Shown: piece by piece, positions 1-7,849 of the stretch
How positions within the stretch are numbered: position 1 is the stretch's first letter
Layout: the number at the start of each line of letters is the position of its first letter
Notes under the pieces: generated by a model
Told to the model about the DNA's origin: nothing
The model's database searches: none
What the model saw: the letters and a program-made list of their open reading frames with translations, nothing else
Made by a program: the position numbers and the translations under genes
Assembly (NCBI GenBank): GCA_902770835.1
Contig: CACXUM010000011.1
Span: 1 to 64,000, forward strand
DNA length: 64,000 bases
Reading direction: 5' to 3'
Origin: an uncultured Bacteroidia bacterium
GTDB lineage: Bacteria > Bacteroidota > Bacteroidia > Bacteroidales > F082

Positions 1-84
<84 letters not shown>

Positions 85-92
85 CCACAGCG

Positions 93-125
93 GAAACCCC
101 TCTCCATACAAAGGTGAGGGGTTTC
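93..125 (+). terminator. Terminator of the rRNA operon
   Basis: A perfect 10-bp inverted repeat, GAAACCCCTC (93-102) and GAGGGGTTTC (116-125), follows the 5S rRNA and is succeeded by a short T-rich stretch. Confidence 0.8.
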
Positions 126-254
126 CTGCTTTATGTATTATGTTTCCCATGTGTTCACTGTGCCTCGGGTCTTGCAGTAGGCTGGGGTTACATTACAATC
201 CATCGCCTGCCGATGAAAAACGCCGCCCATGTTTTTATGTATCTGATTTTTTCC

Positions 255-262
255 TATCTTTG
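255..262 (+). promoter_or_regulatory. -7 promoter box (TATCTTTG) for serS
   Basis: TATCTTTG fits the Bacteroidetes -7 consensus TAnnTTTG. It lies 30 bases before the serS start codon at 293 and supports that start over upstream in-frame starts. Confidence 0.65.
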
Positions 263-292
263 CCCGTTTTTAAGAAGCAAAACGACAAACCT

Positions 293-1570
293 ATGATAGA
301 CATCAAGTTTTTAGTCAAGAACCCGGATGTGGTTCGGGAAAACATCAAGAAGAAGTTTCAGGATAACAAGTTGCCTCTCGTCGACGAGGCCATCAACTTG
401 TACACGCAATATTGTGATTGTCAGCAGCGTGCCGACGACCTCCGCTCGCAACGCAACTCCATCTCCAAGGAAATCGGCATCCTCTTCAAGAACAAGGAAG
501 TGGAAAAGGCCAACGAAATGAAGAAACTTGTGGAGGCCAACGCGCAAGAATTGGAGCAACTTGGCAAGCAACAGACTTCGCTCATGGAGCAACTTACGAA
601 GGTGATGTATTCCATCCCGAACATCATCGCGCCCGAGGTGCCGATAGGGAAGGACGACACTTTCAACGTGGAGAAGGAACGCTTCGGCGAGCCTGTCGTA
701 CCCGATTTCGAGGTGCCATATCATGCCGACATCATGGCCAAGTTCAACGGTTTGGATTTGGATTCGGCGCACCGCGTGGCTGGCAACGGCTTCTATTACC
801 TGATGGGCGACATTGCACGGCTTCATTCCGCAGTCATCACCTACGCCCGTGATTTTATGATAGATAGAGGCTTTACTTATTGTGTGCCTCCGTTCATGGT
901 GCGTAGCGAAATCGTTAGCGGCGTAATGAGTTTCGCTGAGATGGACGCGATGATGTACAAGATTGAAGGTGAGGACCTTTACCTCATTGGCACGAGTGAA
1001 CACTCCATGATTGGCAAGTTCATCGACCAAATCGTGCCCGAAGAAAGCCTGCCGCTCACTTTGACGAGTTATTCGCCCTGCTTCCGCAAGGAGAAAGGCG
1101 CACACGGCATCGAGGAACGTGGCGTGTATCGCATCCACCAGTTTGAGAAACAAGAGATGGTCGTCCTTTGCAAGCAGGAGGAGGCCGATTATTGGTACGA
1201 GCAGATGTGGAAGAACACGGTGGATTTGTTCCGCTCGATGGACATTCCCGTCCGCACGCTTGAATGTTGCTCTGGCGACTTGGCCGACCTGAAGGTGAAG
1301 TCTTTGGACGTTGAGGCATGGTCGCCGCGCCAGAAGAAATATTTTGAGGTGGGTAGTTGCTCTTATCTTGGTGATGCTCAGGCGCGTAGACTGAAAATCA
1401 GAATCAAGGGGAAGAACGGCAACTATTTCGCCCACACCTTGAACAATACCGTGGTCGCGCCGCCGCGCATGTTGATTGCCTTCTTGGAGAACAACCTCCG
1501 CGCCGACGGTTCGGTTGCCATCCCGAAGGCCTTGCAACCCTACATGGGTGGAAAAACTGAAATTAGATGA
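293..1570 (+). CDS. serS: Serine--tRNA ligase, divergent form
   Basis: Charges tRNA-Ser with serine in the cytoplasm. The 425-residue length is normal for SerRS. Residues about 1-110 form the N-terminal coiled-coil arm that binds tRNA, and the rest is the class II catalytic core. Motif 2 lies near 262-290 (PCFRKEKGAHGIEERG followed by RIHQFEK) and motif 3 near 383-400 (NNTVVAPPRMLIAFLEN), closing with PYMGG. In common bacterial SerRS these read roughly FRxEAGxxGxDTRG and NGSGLAVGRTL, so this copy is unusual. The start at 293 is chosen because the arm begins MIDIKFLVKNPD, as in the family, and because a promoter box lies just upstream. No second serS is in the window. Confidence 0.93.
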   Translation: MIDIKFLVKNPDVVRENIKKKFQDNKLPLVDEAINLYTQYCDCQQRADDLRSQRNSISKEIGILFKNKEVEKANEMKKLVEANAQELEQLGKQQTSLMEQLTKVMYSIPNIIAPEVPIGKDDTFNVEKERFGEPVVPDFEVPYHADIMAKFNGLDLDSAHRVAGNGFYYLMGDIARLHSAVITYARDFMIDRGFTYCVPPFMVRSEIVSGVMSFAEMDAMMYKIEGEDLYLIGTSEHSMIGKFIDQIVPEESLPLTLTSYSPCFRKEKGAHGIEERGVYRIHQFEKQEMVVLCKQEEADYWYEQMWKNTVDLFRSMDIPVRTLECCSGDLADLKVKSLDVEAWSPRQKKYFEVGSCSYLGDAQARRLKIRIKGKNGNYFAHTLNNTVVAPPRMLIAFLENNLRADGSVAIPKALQPYMGGKTEIR

Positions 1571-1575
1571 ATAAG

Positions 1576-1710
1576 TCACAAAACTCTCAAAACCTGCAAA
1601 ACTCCTTTGTGAGGTTTGGCGGCACCCAACTGGGTCGCCGCCGGAAAGCAGGCCAGTTGGCTGCTTTCCATCTTGAACTTGATGTTTTGTGAGTTTTGTA
1701 TGTTTTGTGA
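1576..1710. repeat. Nested inverted repeats between serS and the glycosyltransferase
   Basis: The outer arms at 1576-1602 and 1684-1710 are imperfect inverted copies built from units like TCACAAAAC. Between them are two perfect hairpins: 1618-1642 (arms GGCGGC and GCCGCC) and 1643-1669 (arms GGAAAGCA and TGCTTTCC). The structure fills the intergenic space. It has no T-tract typical of a terminator, and I do not recognise the element. Confidence 0.6.
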
Positions 1711-1725
1711 TAAAAAAAGAAGAAT

Positions 1726-2667
1726 ATGGACATTTCCGTTGTCGTACCGCTGTTGAATGAGGCTGAGTCGCTGCCCGAGTTGGAGGCGTGGATTCGCCGC
1801 GTGATGGACGAGCATGGCTTTTCCTACGAAATCGTCTTTGTCGATGATGGCTCCACGGACAATTCTTGGGCTATCATCCAAGGGCTTTCGCAGGCCAATC
1901 CGAATGTGAAGGCCTTGCGTTTTAGGAGGAATTATGGCAAGTCGCCTGCATTGAACGAGGGTTTCAAGATTGTGGAAGGCGATGTGGTCATTACGATGGA
2001 TGCCGACCTTCAGGATAGCCCCGATGAGATTCCCGGACTTTACAAAATGATTAAGGAAGAGGGCTACGACCTCGTATCGGGCTGGAAGAAAGTGCGTTAC
2101 GACTCCAAACTGATGAAAAACATCCCGTCCAAGTTCTTCAATTGGACCACGCGGGTGATGTCGGGCATTAAGTTGCACGATTTCAATTGCGGCTTGAAGG
2201 CTTATCGCAAGGAAGTGGTGAAAAGCATTCAAGTTTATGGTGAAATGCACCGCTACATTCCCGTCATTGCTAAGATGAACGGTTTCAGCCACATAGGGGA
2301 GAAAGTCGTTCACCATCAGAAGCGGAAATACGGCAATAGCAAGTTTGGCATGAGCCGTTTCATTCGTGGCTATCTCGACCTGCTGACCATCAATTTCATC
2401 TCGAAATTCAGCAACCGACCCATGCACTTTTTCGGCGTGTTGGGTTCCATCACGTTCCTGATAGGTTTCGTCATTGCTGCGTATTTGACCTACATTCGGC
2501 TGTTTGCCCATGCTTACGGCATGACAAACAGGCCTTTGTTCTATTTCGCGCTTTTGGCCATCGTTTTGGGCGTGCAACTCTTCTCTACAGGTTTTCTCGC
2601 CGAGATGATTACCTCGACGCAACGCGATAAACGGGTGTATTCCATTTCGGAACGCATCAACGCATAA
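1726..2667 (+). CDS. Membrane-anchored family 2 glycosyltransferase (DPM1/GtrB type)
   Basis: A predicted inner-membrane enzyme that transfers a sugar from a nucleotide-sugar donor to a polyprenyl phosphate carrier. The 313 residues start with the GT-A fold: ISVVVPLLNEAESL at the N-terminus, VDDGSTDNS near 39-47 for nucleotide binding, and MDADLQDSPDE near 91-101, a DxD-like motif typical of DPM1/GtrB enzymes. Two hydrophobic segments near 225-252 and 270-295 anchor the C-terminus. This domain order matches bactoprenol glucosyltransferases and undecaprenyl-phosphate 4-deoxy-4-formamido-arabinose transferases. The sugar cannot be told from sequence. It stands alone, followed directly by a terminator. 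Confidence 0.85.
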   Translation: MDISVVVPLLNEAESLPELEAWIRRVMDEHGFSYEIVFVDDGSTDNSWAIIQGLSQANPNVKALRFRRNYGKSPALNEGFKIVEGDVVITMDADLQDSPDEIPGLYKMIKEEGYDLVSGWKKVRYDSKLMKNIPSKFFNWTTRVMSGIKLHDFNCGLKAYRKEVVKSIQVYGEMHRYIPVIAKMNGFSHIGEKVVHHQKRKYGNSKFGMSRFIRGYLDLLTINFISKFSNRPMHFFGVLGSITFLIGFVIAAYLTYIRLFAHAYGMTNRPLFYFALLAIVLGVQLFSTGFLAEMITSTQRDKRVYSISERINA

Positions 2668-2672
2668 CGAAA

Positions 2673-2698
2673 AAGCCACCAAAACGGTGGCTTTTTTT
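2673..2698 (+). terminator. Terminator after the glycosyltransferase
   Basis: Stem AAGCCACC (2673-2680) and GGTGGCTT (2686-2693), with a 5-base loop and a T-run to 2698. It may also serve the convergent gene that ends at 2717. Confidence 0.85.
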
Positions 2699-2716
2699 AT
2701 GCTTGTTTCCTGTAAA

Positions 2717-3148
2717 TCAATACAATTCGTCGAAACCGCCATCGATGCTTTCATCGAAACTGTCGCCAAATTCATCGTTGAATTCCTCCTCGTCGAACTC
2801 GTCCTCAAACTCATCGAAGGGCGAATCGTCGGCAAAGTCGTTGTTTTCCCAGTCGAAGTCGCGCTCCAATTTCGATTCGTCAAACTCGTCTTCCTCGTCG
2901 TGGCCACTGATGAAGTCGTCAATCTCGTCGTCGCTCATCTTGTCGAAGTTCACGTCAAGCAAAGCCGAGTCGTTGATAGCGCGGTTCATGGATTTCAGTT
3001 CGCGCATCACTGAGGGTGAAACATAGAACTCATCGATGTTTTCTTCGCAGTATTTCAGGTATTTAGGGTCTTTTTCGTACACTTCGGCGATGGTCATGCC
3101 CTCGTATTTTCCGAAAGTGAAAACTGAATCAATGTCATAGAATTTCAT
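2717..3148 (-). CDS. Small acidic protein with an ExoX C-terminal-like domain
   Basis: Product unknown. The 143-residue protein starts MKFYDIDSVFTFGKYEGMTI. The pattern FGKYEGMTIAEVYEKDPKYLKYC (split here: FGKYEGMTIAEV, then EKDPKYLKYC) resembles the small domain found at the C-terminus of exodeoxyribonuclease X and as stand-alone proteins in Bacteroidetes. From about residue 70 the chain is extremely acidic (runs such as EFEDEFDEEEF) and is probably disordered. No catalytic exonuclease domain is present. The start at 3148 is chosen over an upstream in-frame ATG because the conserved domain begins there. The role of such stand-alone domains is not known to me. Confidence 0.6.
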   Translation of the reverse strand: MKFYDIDSVFTFGKYEGMTIAEVYEKDPKYLKYCEENIDEFYVSPSVMRELKSMNRAINDSALLDVNFDKMSDDEIDDFISGHDEEDEFDESKLERDFDWENNDFADDSPFDEFEDEFDEEEFNDEFGDSFDESIDGGFDELY

Positions 3149-3232
3149 ATTGTTGCCTTTCTTTTTGTCAGTTATTGGTGTCGTTTCGAGTCCGCAAATA
3201 TCATGCATTTTTCGGTTTGTCGCAACAAAAAA

Positions 3233-3604
3233 CTACTTTTTGAACGCGAAAAACACGGCGAGGATGATGAAGAGGAAGGAAAGGATATGGTTCCAACGGA
3301 AAGTTTCGGTCTTGAAAACCGTGATGACGATGACTGTGAACACGGTCAGCGAGACGGCTTCTTGTATGACTTTCAACTGGATAAGGTTGAATGGACCACC
3401 GTTTTGCATGGCACCGATGCGGTTGGCAGGGATCATGAACGAATACTCGAACAAGGCGACACCCCACGACATGAGGATGACCAAAAAGAGCGGCCAATCC
3501 TTTGACGAAGGGACGATTTCGAGCAGTTTGAGTTGGCCGTACCACGCAAAAGTCATAAAGATGTTGGAAACGATCAGCAAAAGGATGGTGTAAATGCCTT
3601 TCAT
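3233..3604 (-). CDS. DMT-superfamily small membrane protein (DUF486)
   Basis: A 123-residue integral membrane protein with four hydrophobic segments, near 4-25, 40-57, 70-92 and 105-120. The motifs MTFAWYGQLK and SWGVALFEYSFMIPANRIG are typical of the DUF486 family, which is distantly related to small multidrug-resistance-type DMT transporters. The substrate is unknown. The start at 3604 is chosen because it gives the usual family length of about 115-125 residues and sits 23 bases after a minus-strand -7 box. It is divergent from the symporter gene that follows. Confidence 0.75.
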   Translation of the reverse strand: MKGIYTILLLIVSNIFMTFAWYGQLKLLEIVPSSKDWPLFLVILMSWGVALFEYSFMIPANRIGAMQNGGPFNLIQLKVIQEAVSLTVFTVIVITVFKTETFRWNHILSFLFIILAVFFAFKK

Positions 3605-3627
3605 GGGAAATAGTTTGTTTTGGGCGG

Positions 3628-3635
3628 CAAAATTA
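3628..3635 (-). promoter_or_regulatory. -7 promoter box (TAATTTTG) for the DUF486 gene
   Basis: Minus-strand TAATTTTG fits TAnnTTTG and lies 23 bases before the start codon at 3604. It is back to back with the box at 3670. Confidence 0.6.
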
Positions 3636-3669
3636 GCGTTTTTTTCGGCGCGGCGGCTGCAATAATTCC

Positions 3670-3677
3670 TATTTTTG
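3670..3677 (+). promoter_or_regulatory. -7 promoter box (TATTTTTG) for the symporter
   Basis: TATTTTTG lies 20 bases before the symporter start at 3698, which supports that start. Confidence 0.6.
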
Positions 3678-3697
3678 CACACTCAAACGCAAATCCT

Positions 3698-5176
3698 ATG
3701 ACACCAACCATCATCCTTTTCGTTTTTGTCGCCTATACGGTTCTTCTTTTTGTGATTTCGCACTTCACGGCGCGGAAATCCGACAATGCCGCGTTTTTCC
3801 GTGGCAACAAAAACTCGCCGTGGTTTGTGGTGGCATACGGCATGATTGGTGCCTCTTTGTCAGGCGTGACATTCATGTCAGTGCCGGGAGGGGTCTATAC
3901 AGGACAGTTTACCTATATGCCTTTGGTTTTTGGCTATGTGCTTGGTTATGCGGTGATTGCGTTGATATTGCTACCCTTGTATTATCGGCTTAACCTGACT
4001 TCGATTTACACCTATTTAAATATGCGCTTCGGGCCGAGGTCGGAGAAGACGGGCGCGGCGTTTTTCATTTTGTCGCGATTGTTGGGCTCGGCGTTGCGGA
4101 TGTATCTCGTTGTCTTTGTGCTGTATGAGTTCGTTTTCAAGGATTGGGGCGTGCCGTTTTGGGTGCCGGCGGTCATTTTCATCGCCATTATTTTGCTCTA
4201 CACTTTCAAGGGCGGCATCAAAACGGTGGTTTGGACGGACACTTTGCAGACGACTTTCCTCCTGCTGGCGGCTTTCCTGACGGCATGGTTCATCCTGAAA
4301 AACCTCAACATTTCTTTGGGCGACCTGCTGAAATCGGCCTCGGAAAAGGGGTATACCAAGATGTTTGAAACCGATTGGACGCATAACAAGTTTTGGGTCA
4401 AGCAGTTGCTGAGCGGAATGTTCATCACCATCACCATGACGGGACTCGACCAAGACATGATGCAAAAAAACCTGACTTGCAGGAATTTGCGCGATGCACA
4501 AAAGAATGTGATGACCTCAAGCCTATTGTTTGTGGTGGTCAATGCGCTGTTCCTTTGCCTCGGTGCTTCGTTGATTTGTTACGCTCAGGCAACGGGATTC
4601 CAACTGCCTGTGAATGAAGCGGGTGTTGTGGTCAACGACAAGATTTTCCCTTCGGTGGCTTTCAGTTTGAGCAAGTTCACGGCGATAGTGTTTGTCATTG
4701 GCTTGGTGGCGGCGGGCTATTCCAGTGCAGATGGTACCTTAACCGCCTTAACCACAACGTTTTGCTTCGACTTTATGCACTTCGACAAAAAACAGTTGAC
4801 CGAAGCGCAAATCACGAAATATCGCAAGTGGATTCATGTGGCGTTTGCCCTGCTTTACTTGTTGGTAATCATTGCATTCCGCCCGTTCCACAACGAATCA
4901 TTAATAGATAAGGTGTTCGACATTGCAGGTTACACTTACGGGCCGTTGTTGGGTTTGTACACTTTCGGCCTGTTCGTCAAAAACAGGAGAGTCATCGATA
5001 GGGCAGTGCCTTACATTGCCGTTGCGTCACCAGTGGTCAGTTATTTTCTGAAGATGTATTCGCCTCAATTGTTCGGAGGTTATCGAATCGGGTTTGAGAT
5101 ATTGATTATCAATGGTTTGCTGACTTTCTTGTCGTTGTTGGTTTTCAGCAGAAAGGAAAAAACATCCTCAAAATGA
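3698..5176 (+). CDS. Sodium:solute symporter (SSS family)
   Basis: A predicted inner-membrane transporter that couples uptake of a small solute to sodium entry. The 492 residues contain about 13 hydrophobic segments. Family features include the N-terminal AYGMIGASLSGVTFMSVPG and the segment GLDQDMMQKNLTCRN in the middle, which is common in Bacteroidetes SSS proteins. The region AAGYSSADGTLTALTTTFC, near residue 345, is the conserved TM8 sodium-site region. The substrate cannot be assigned. The start at 3698 is chosen over an earlier in-frame ATG because it begins the first membrane segment and follows a promoter box by 20 bases. Confidence 0.88.
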   Translation: MTPTIILFVFVAYTVLLFVISHFTARKSDNAAFFRGNKNSPWFVVAYGMIGASLSGVTFMSVPGGVYTGQFTYMPLVFGYVLGYAVIALILLPLYYRLNLTSIYTYLNMRFGPRSEKTGAAFFILSRLLGSALRMYLVVFVLYEFVFKDWGVPFWVPAVIFIAIILLYTFKGGIKTVVWTDTLQTTFLLLAAFLTAWFILKNLNISLGDLLKSASEKGYTKMFETDWTHNKFWVKQLLSGMFITITMTGLDQDMMQKNLTCRNLRDAQKNVMTSSLLFVVVNALFLCLGASLICYAQATGFQLPVNEAGVVVNDKIFPSVAFSLSKFTAIVFVIGLVAAGYSSADGTLTALTTTFCFDFMHFDKKQLTEAQITKYRKWIHVAFALLYLLVIIAFRPFHNESLIDKVFDIAGYTYGPLLGLYTFGLFVKNRRVIDRAVPYIAVASPVVSYFLKMYSPQLFGGYRIGFEILIINGLLTFLSLLVFSRKEKTSSK

Positions 5177-5196
5177 CGGGATTGCCGAAAAATTTG

Positions 5197-5204
5197 TATT
5201 TTTG
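5197..5204 (+). promoter_or_regulatory. -7 promoter box (TATTTTTG) for the DUF4831 gene
   Basis: TATTTTTG lies 25 bases before the start codon at 5230. Confidence 0.6.
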
Positions 5205-5229
5205 AAGTTTGAATTTAAACCTTACAGAA

Positions 5230-6318
5230 ATGAATAGAATTGCTACAAAAACCGCACTTTTGCTTTTGGCTTTGACCTTTGTGGGAGGTTCGCTCCGTGC
5301 CCAATTCACCACGACTTTCGCCAAGAATGTCAACCCGGGACAGCAGAACGGCCTCTATTATTCCCTGCCTCAGACCATGCTGAGACTGGATTTCCTCATC
5401 GAGGAGACTGAGTTTATGAAAGGCCCGCTCAGCGACTATGCTTCAAAGTATTTGGAATTGGAGGATTATGTTGAATATGAAACCACTGAGTTTCAACTAC
5501 TTGATGTAAAGGTGACCACAGAGGCCTGCCCTGACCCGAGCGCGACGTTTTTTGTTGCTCTTGCCACCGTGAGAGGCGGAAACAAGGCACAATTTGATTT
5601 GCTTCCTAACGGAATTATCCGTAGCGTAGGCATTGGTGAACCTTCTGAAAATGAGGAAGTAAAGCCTTCAACCAAAATGGAGATGCCTAAATGTTGCCCT
5701 GAAAAGACTGACGAAAAAACGGGTTTCATCGGCTTGATGTCGGCTGGGAAAACCAATGCGCAGTTAGCCAAGGAAGTGGCTGACAAGATTGAGGAAGTCC
5801 GCAAAGCGAAGTTCTATCTGATTTCTGGAGATGTCGAGATGGCCCAAAATCCGGAAACTTTTAGTGCCATGTATCAGAAATTGGACGAAATGGAGAAGGA
5901 GTACACGAGTTTGCTGTTAGGAAAGCGTGTCTCAAAAAAGGTGGTGAAGACGGTGTATGTAATTCCAAATAAGGAAGTTGCGATGCAAACTGTGGCCAAG
6001 TTTTCCGAAACCGACGGCTTGACGGTGGGCACGGGAGGAAAAGGTAACATGATTACTGTCCAGACTTTGCCGCTGAATACGACTGCGGCAATCAATGCCC
6101 CGAGCCAGTCAGCGGTGGAATCCATTTCTTATGAAAACAAGGTGTTTTACCGCCTTCCTGAGATGGCGAATGTAAGGGTGGTTTTCGACGGACGCACTTT
6201 GTTGGAAGAACGGTTGATTGTCAATCAGTTGGGCGTCTTGTTGACGGCTCCTTTGTCGAATGCGAAGTTGGTGTTTGACCCGGAAACAGGACAGATTGTC
6301 AACATGAGGACGAAGTGA
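5230..6318 (+). CDS. DUF4831 family secreted protein
   Basis: Function unknown. The 362-residue protein has an N-terminal signal peptide (about residues 1-24, TALLLLALTFVGG then a likely cut after LRAQ). The body begins with the pattern GLYYSLPQTMLRLDFLIEET, typical of Bacteroidetes DUF4831 proteins, which are predicted to be periplasmic or envelope associated. The central part is rich in charged residues and the C-terminus is predicted to be beta-rich. The start at 5230 gives a clean signal peptide. The gene ends 20 bases inside the convergent kdsA gene, so the two 3' ends overlap tail to tail. Confidence 0.75.
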   Translation: MNRIATKTALLLLALTFVGGSLRAQFTTTFAKNVNPGQQNGLYYSLPQTMLRLDFLIEETEFMKGPLSDYASKYLELEDYVEYETTEFQLLDVKVTTEACPDPSATFFVALATVRGGNKAQFDLLPNGIIRSVGIGEPSENEEVKPSTKMEMPKCCPEKTDEKTGFIGLMSAGKTNAQLAKEVADKIEEVRKAKFYLISGDVEMAQNPETFSAMYQKLDEMEKEYTSLLLGKRVSKKVVKTVYVIPNKEVAMQTVAKFSETDGLTVGTGGKGNMITVQTLPLNTTAAINAPSQSAVESISYENKVFYRLPEMANVRVVFDGRTLLEERLIVNQLGVLLTAPLSNAKLVFDPETGQIVNMRTK

Positions 6319-7126
6319 CGGCCTCTTTGATTCTAACCAATTGGTTCAGAAGATTTTCAGCCAAGTCTAAGCGTAGCATGTTTGCGCCGTCTGACTTGGC
6401 TTTTTTCGGCTCTGGGTGTACCTCCATGAAGATACCATCAGCACCAGCCGCGATACCTGCCTTGGCAATTAAGCCAATCAATTCAGGCTTACCGCCAGTA
6501 ACGCCGCTACTTTGATTGGGTTGCTGCAAGGAGTGCGTAACATCAAGAATGACAGGTACTTCAAACTTCTGCATTGCGGCGATATTCCTGTAATCCACCA
6601 CCAAATCCTGATAGCCGAACATGGAGCCACGTTCCGTGAGCATGACCTTGTCGTTGCCTGACTGCCTGACCTTTTCGACGGCAAAGCCCATCGCCTCGCC
6701 CGAAAGAAACTGCCCTTTCTTGATATTGACAGTTTTTCCCGTCTTGGCGGCGGCCACAAGGAGGTCGGTTTGGCGGCAGAGGAAAGCCGGAATTTGCAGA
6801 ATATCAACATATTCGGCGGCCATTGATGCTTCTTCGGCAGCGTGGATGTCTGTCACCACGGGAAGTTCAAACTCTTTGCCGATTTTTTGTAGCACTTTCA
6901 GGGCTTTTTCGTCGCCGATGCCCGTAAAAGAGTCCAGCTTTGAGCGGTTGGCCTTACGGTATGAACCTTTGAAAACCAAGGGAATATCCAATTTTTGGCA
7001 GACGTTTTTCAAGGTTTCGGCAATGAAGAGGGGCGAGGTCTCGTCCTCAATTACGCATGGACCGGCCATGAGGAAGAAACGGTCGGGGCGGAGGTTTTTC
7101 AGGAAATTGAAGTTTGTAGTGTACAT
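6299..7126 (-). CDS. kdsA: 3-deoxy-8-phosphooctulonate (KDO-8-P) synthase
   Basis: Condenses phosphoenolpyruvate with arabinose 5-phosphate to make KDO-8-phosphate, the first committed step to the KDO sugar of lipopolysaccharide; cytoplasmic. The 275-residue length is normal. Visible motifs are FLMAGPCVIEDE at about 17-28, FKGSYRKANRSK near 52-63, the ADG and MEVHPEP segment near 228-245, and VTGGKPELIGL. The start at 7126 fits the family N-terminus and lies 37 bases after a -7 box. Its last 20 bases overlap the convergent DUF4831 gene. The usual partners kdsD and kdsC are not in the window. Confidence 0.95.
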   Translation of the reverse strand: MYTTNFNFLKNLRPDRFFLMAGPCVIEDETSPLFIAETLKNVCQKLDIPLVFKGSYRKANRSKLDSFTGIGDEKALKVLQKIGKEFELPVVTDIHAAEEASMAAEYVDILQIPAFLCRQTDLLVAAAKTGKTVNIKKGQFLSGEAMGFAVEKVRQSGNDKVMLTERGSMFGYQDLVVDYRNIAAMQKFEVPVILDVTHSLQQPNQSSGVTGGKPELIGLIAKAGIAAGADGIFMEVHPEPKKAKSDGANMLRLDLAENLLNQLVRIKEAVTSSSC

Positions 7127-7163
7127 GGTGGAAAAATGAATTTGTATGGATTGTTTTCGATTG

Positions 7164-7171
7164 CAAAAATA
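7164..7171 (-). promoter_or_regulatory. -7 promoter box (TATTTTTG) for kdsA
   Basis: Minus-strand TATTTTTG lies 37 bases before the kdsA start, just after a long T-run on the plus strand. Confidence 0.55.
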
Positions 7172-7195
7172 ATTTTTTTTTCGTTGCAATGGTTA

Positions 7196-7840
7196 TCACC
7201 CTAATCCAAAGACAAACTCCTTCTCCGAATAGTACCATTTCACCGTGTCGAAGCGGATAAGGTGGGCCAAAAGAGTGATGACCTTGTGGCGGGGGAGCTT
7301 GGCTTGGCGGACGATTTGGTTGAGTGTTTGCTCGCCCTGCATCACCTCAAGCAGCTTGCGAATGTCGTCGTTATAGGGAATCATCGCCCCTTGTGGCCGT
7401 TGCGATTCTCGCCATAGCGCAAACAAGACGGGCGAGGCTACAATGTTTTCGTCGTTGATACGGATATAGGCGCGCATGTGCCCGTCCTCATCTTGGGCAC
7501 AAATGGGCTTCTGGTCGGATGGCGGCACTGTAGCCACGACGATGGTGCGTCCCTCGGCGTGATATGTGTCGAACTCGACGATTGCTTTGGGCTGGCAGTA
7601 TTTGGAAGCCGCCAGTCGCATTATATGAATCTCCTCCTCGGAACGGACGCCAGAGAGATGGCCGTCGTCGCGCACGCCGATAAGCAGCCGACCTCCATCG
7701 GTGTTGGCGAAGGCAGAAACGGAGTGGGCCAACTTGCGGGCGTCGTCAACCCGATATTTGAAGTCCTGTTGCTGGTGCTCGCCCTCGCTGATGAGACTGA
7801 GGAGGAAACGCTTGTCGTCTTTACCATGACTTTTTTCCAT
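7196..7840 (-). CDS. AlbA_2 (Schlafen-like) DNA-binding domain protein
   Basis: A putative DNA- or RNA-binding protein of 214 residues. Residues about 18-130 form an AlbA_2 domain, recognised by EHQQQDFKYRVDDARKLAHS, SAFANTDGGRLLIGVRDDG and the later strand GRTIVVATVPPS. The C-terminal 60 residues look like a winged helix (LNQIVRQAKLPRHKVITLLAHL). The ATPase part present in longer members of this family is absent, but the protein looks complete. It starts 9 bases after xerD and is probably transcribed with it. Its target is unknown. Confidence 0.7.
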   Translation of the reverse strand: MEKSHGKDDKRFLLSLISEGEHQQQDFKYRVDDARKLAHSVSAFANTDGGRLLIGVRDDGHLSGVRSEEEIHIMRLAASKYCQPKAIVEFDTYHAEGRTIVVATVPPSDQKPICAQDEDGHMRAYIRINDENIVASPVLFALWRESQRPQGAMIPYNDDIRKLLEVMQGEQTLNQIVRQAKLPRHKVITLLAHLIRFDTVKWYYSEKEFVFGLG

Positions 7841-7849
7841 AGCGCAAGT

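Noticed and set aside
311..1579. A 422-codon minus-strand open frame opposite serS
   Set aside because: It is a shadow of serS: no recognisable domain, odd composition, and the plus-strand frame is a clear SerRS with its own promoter.
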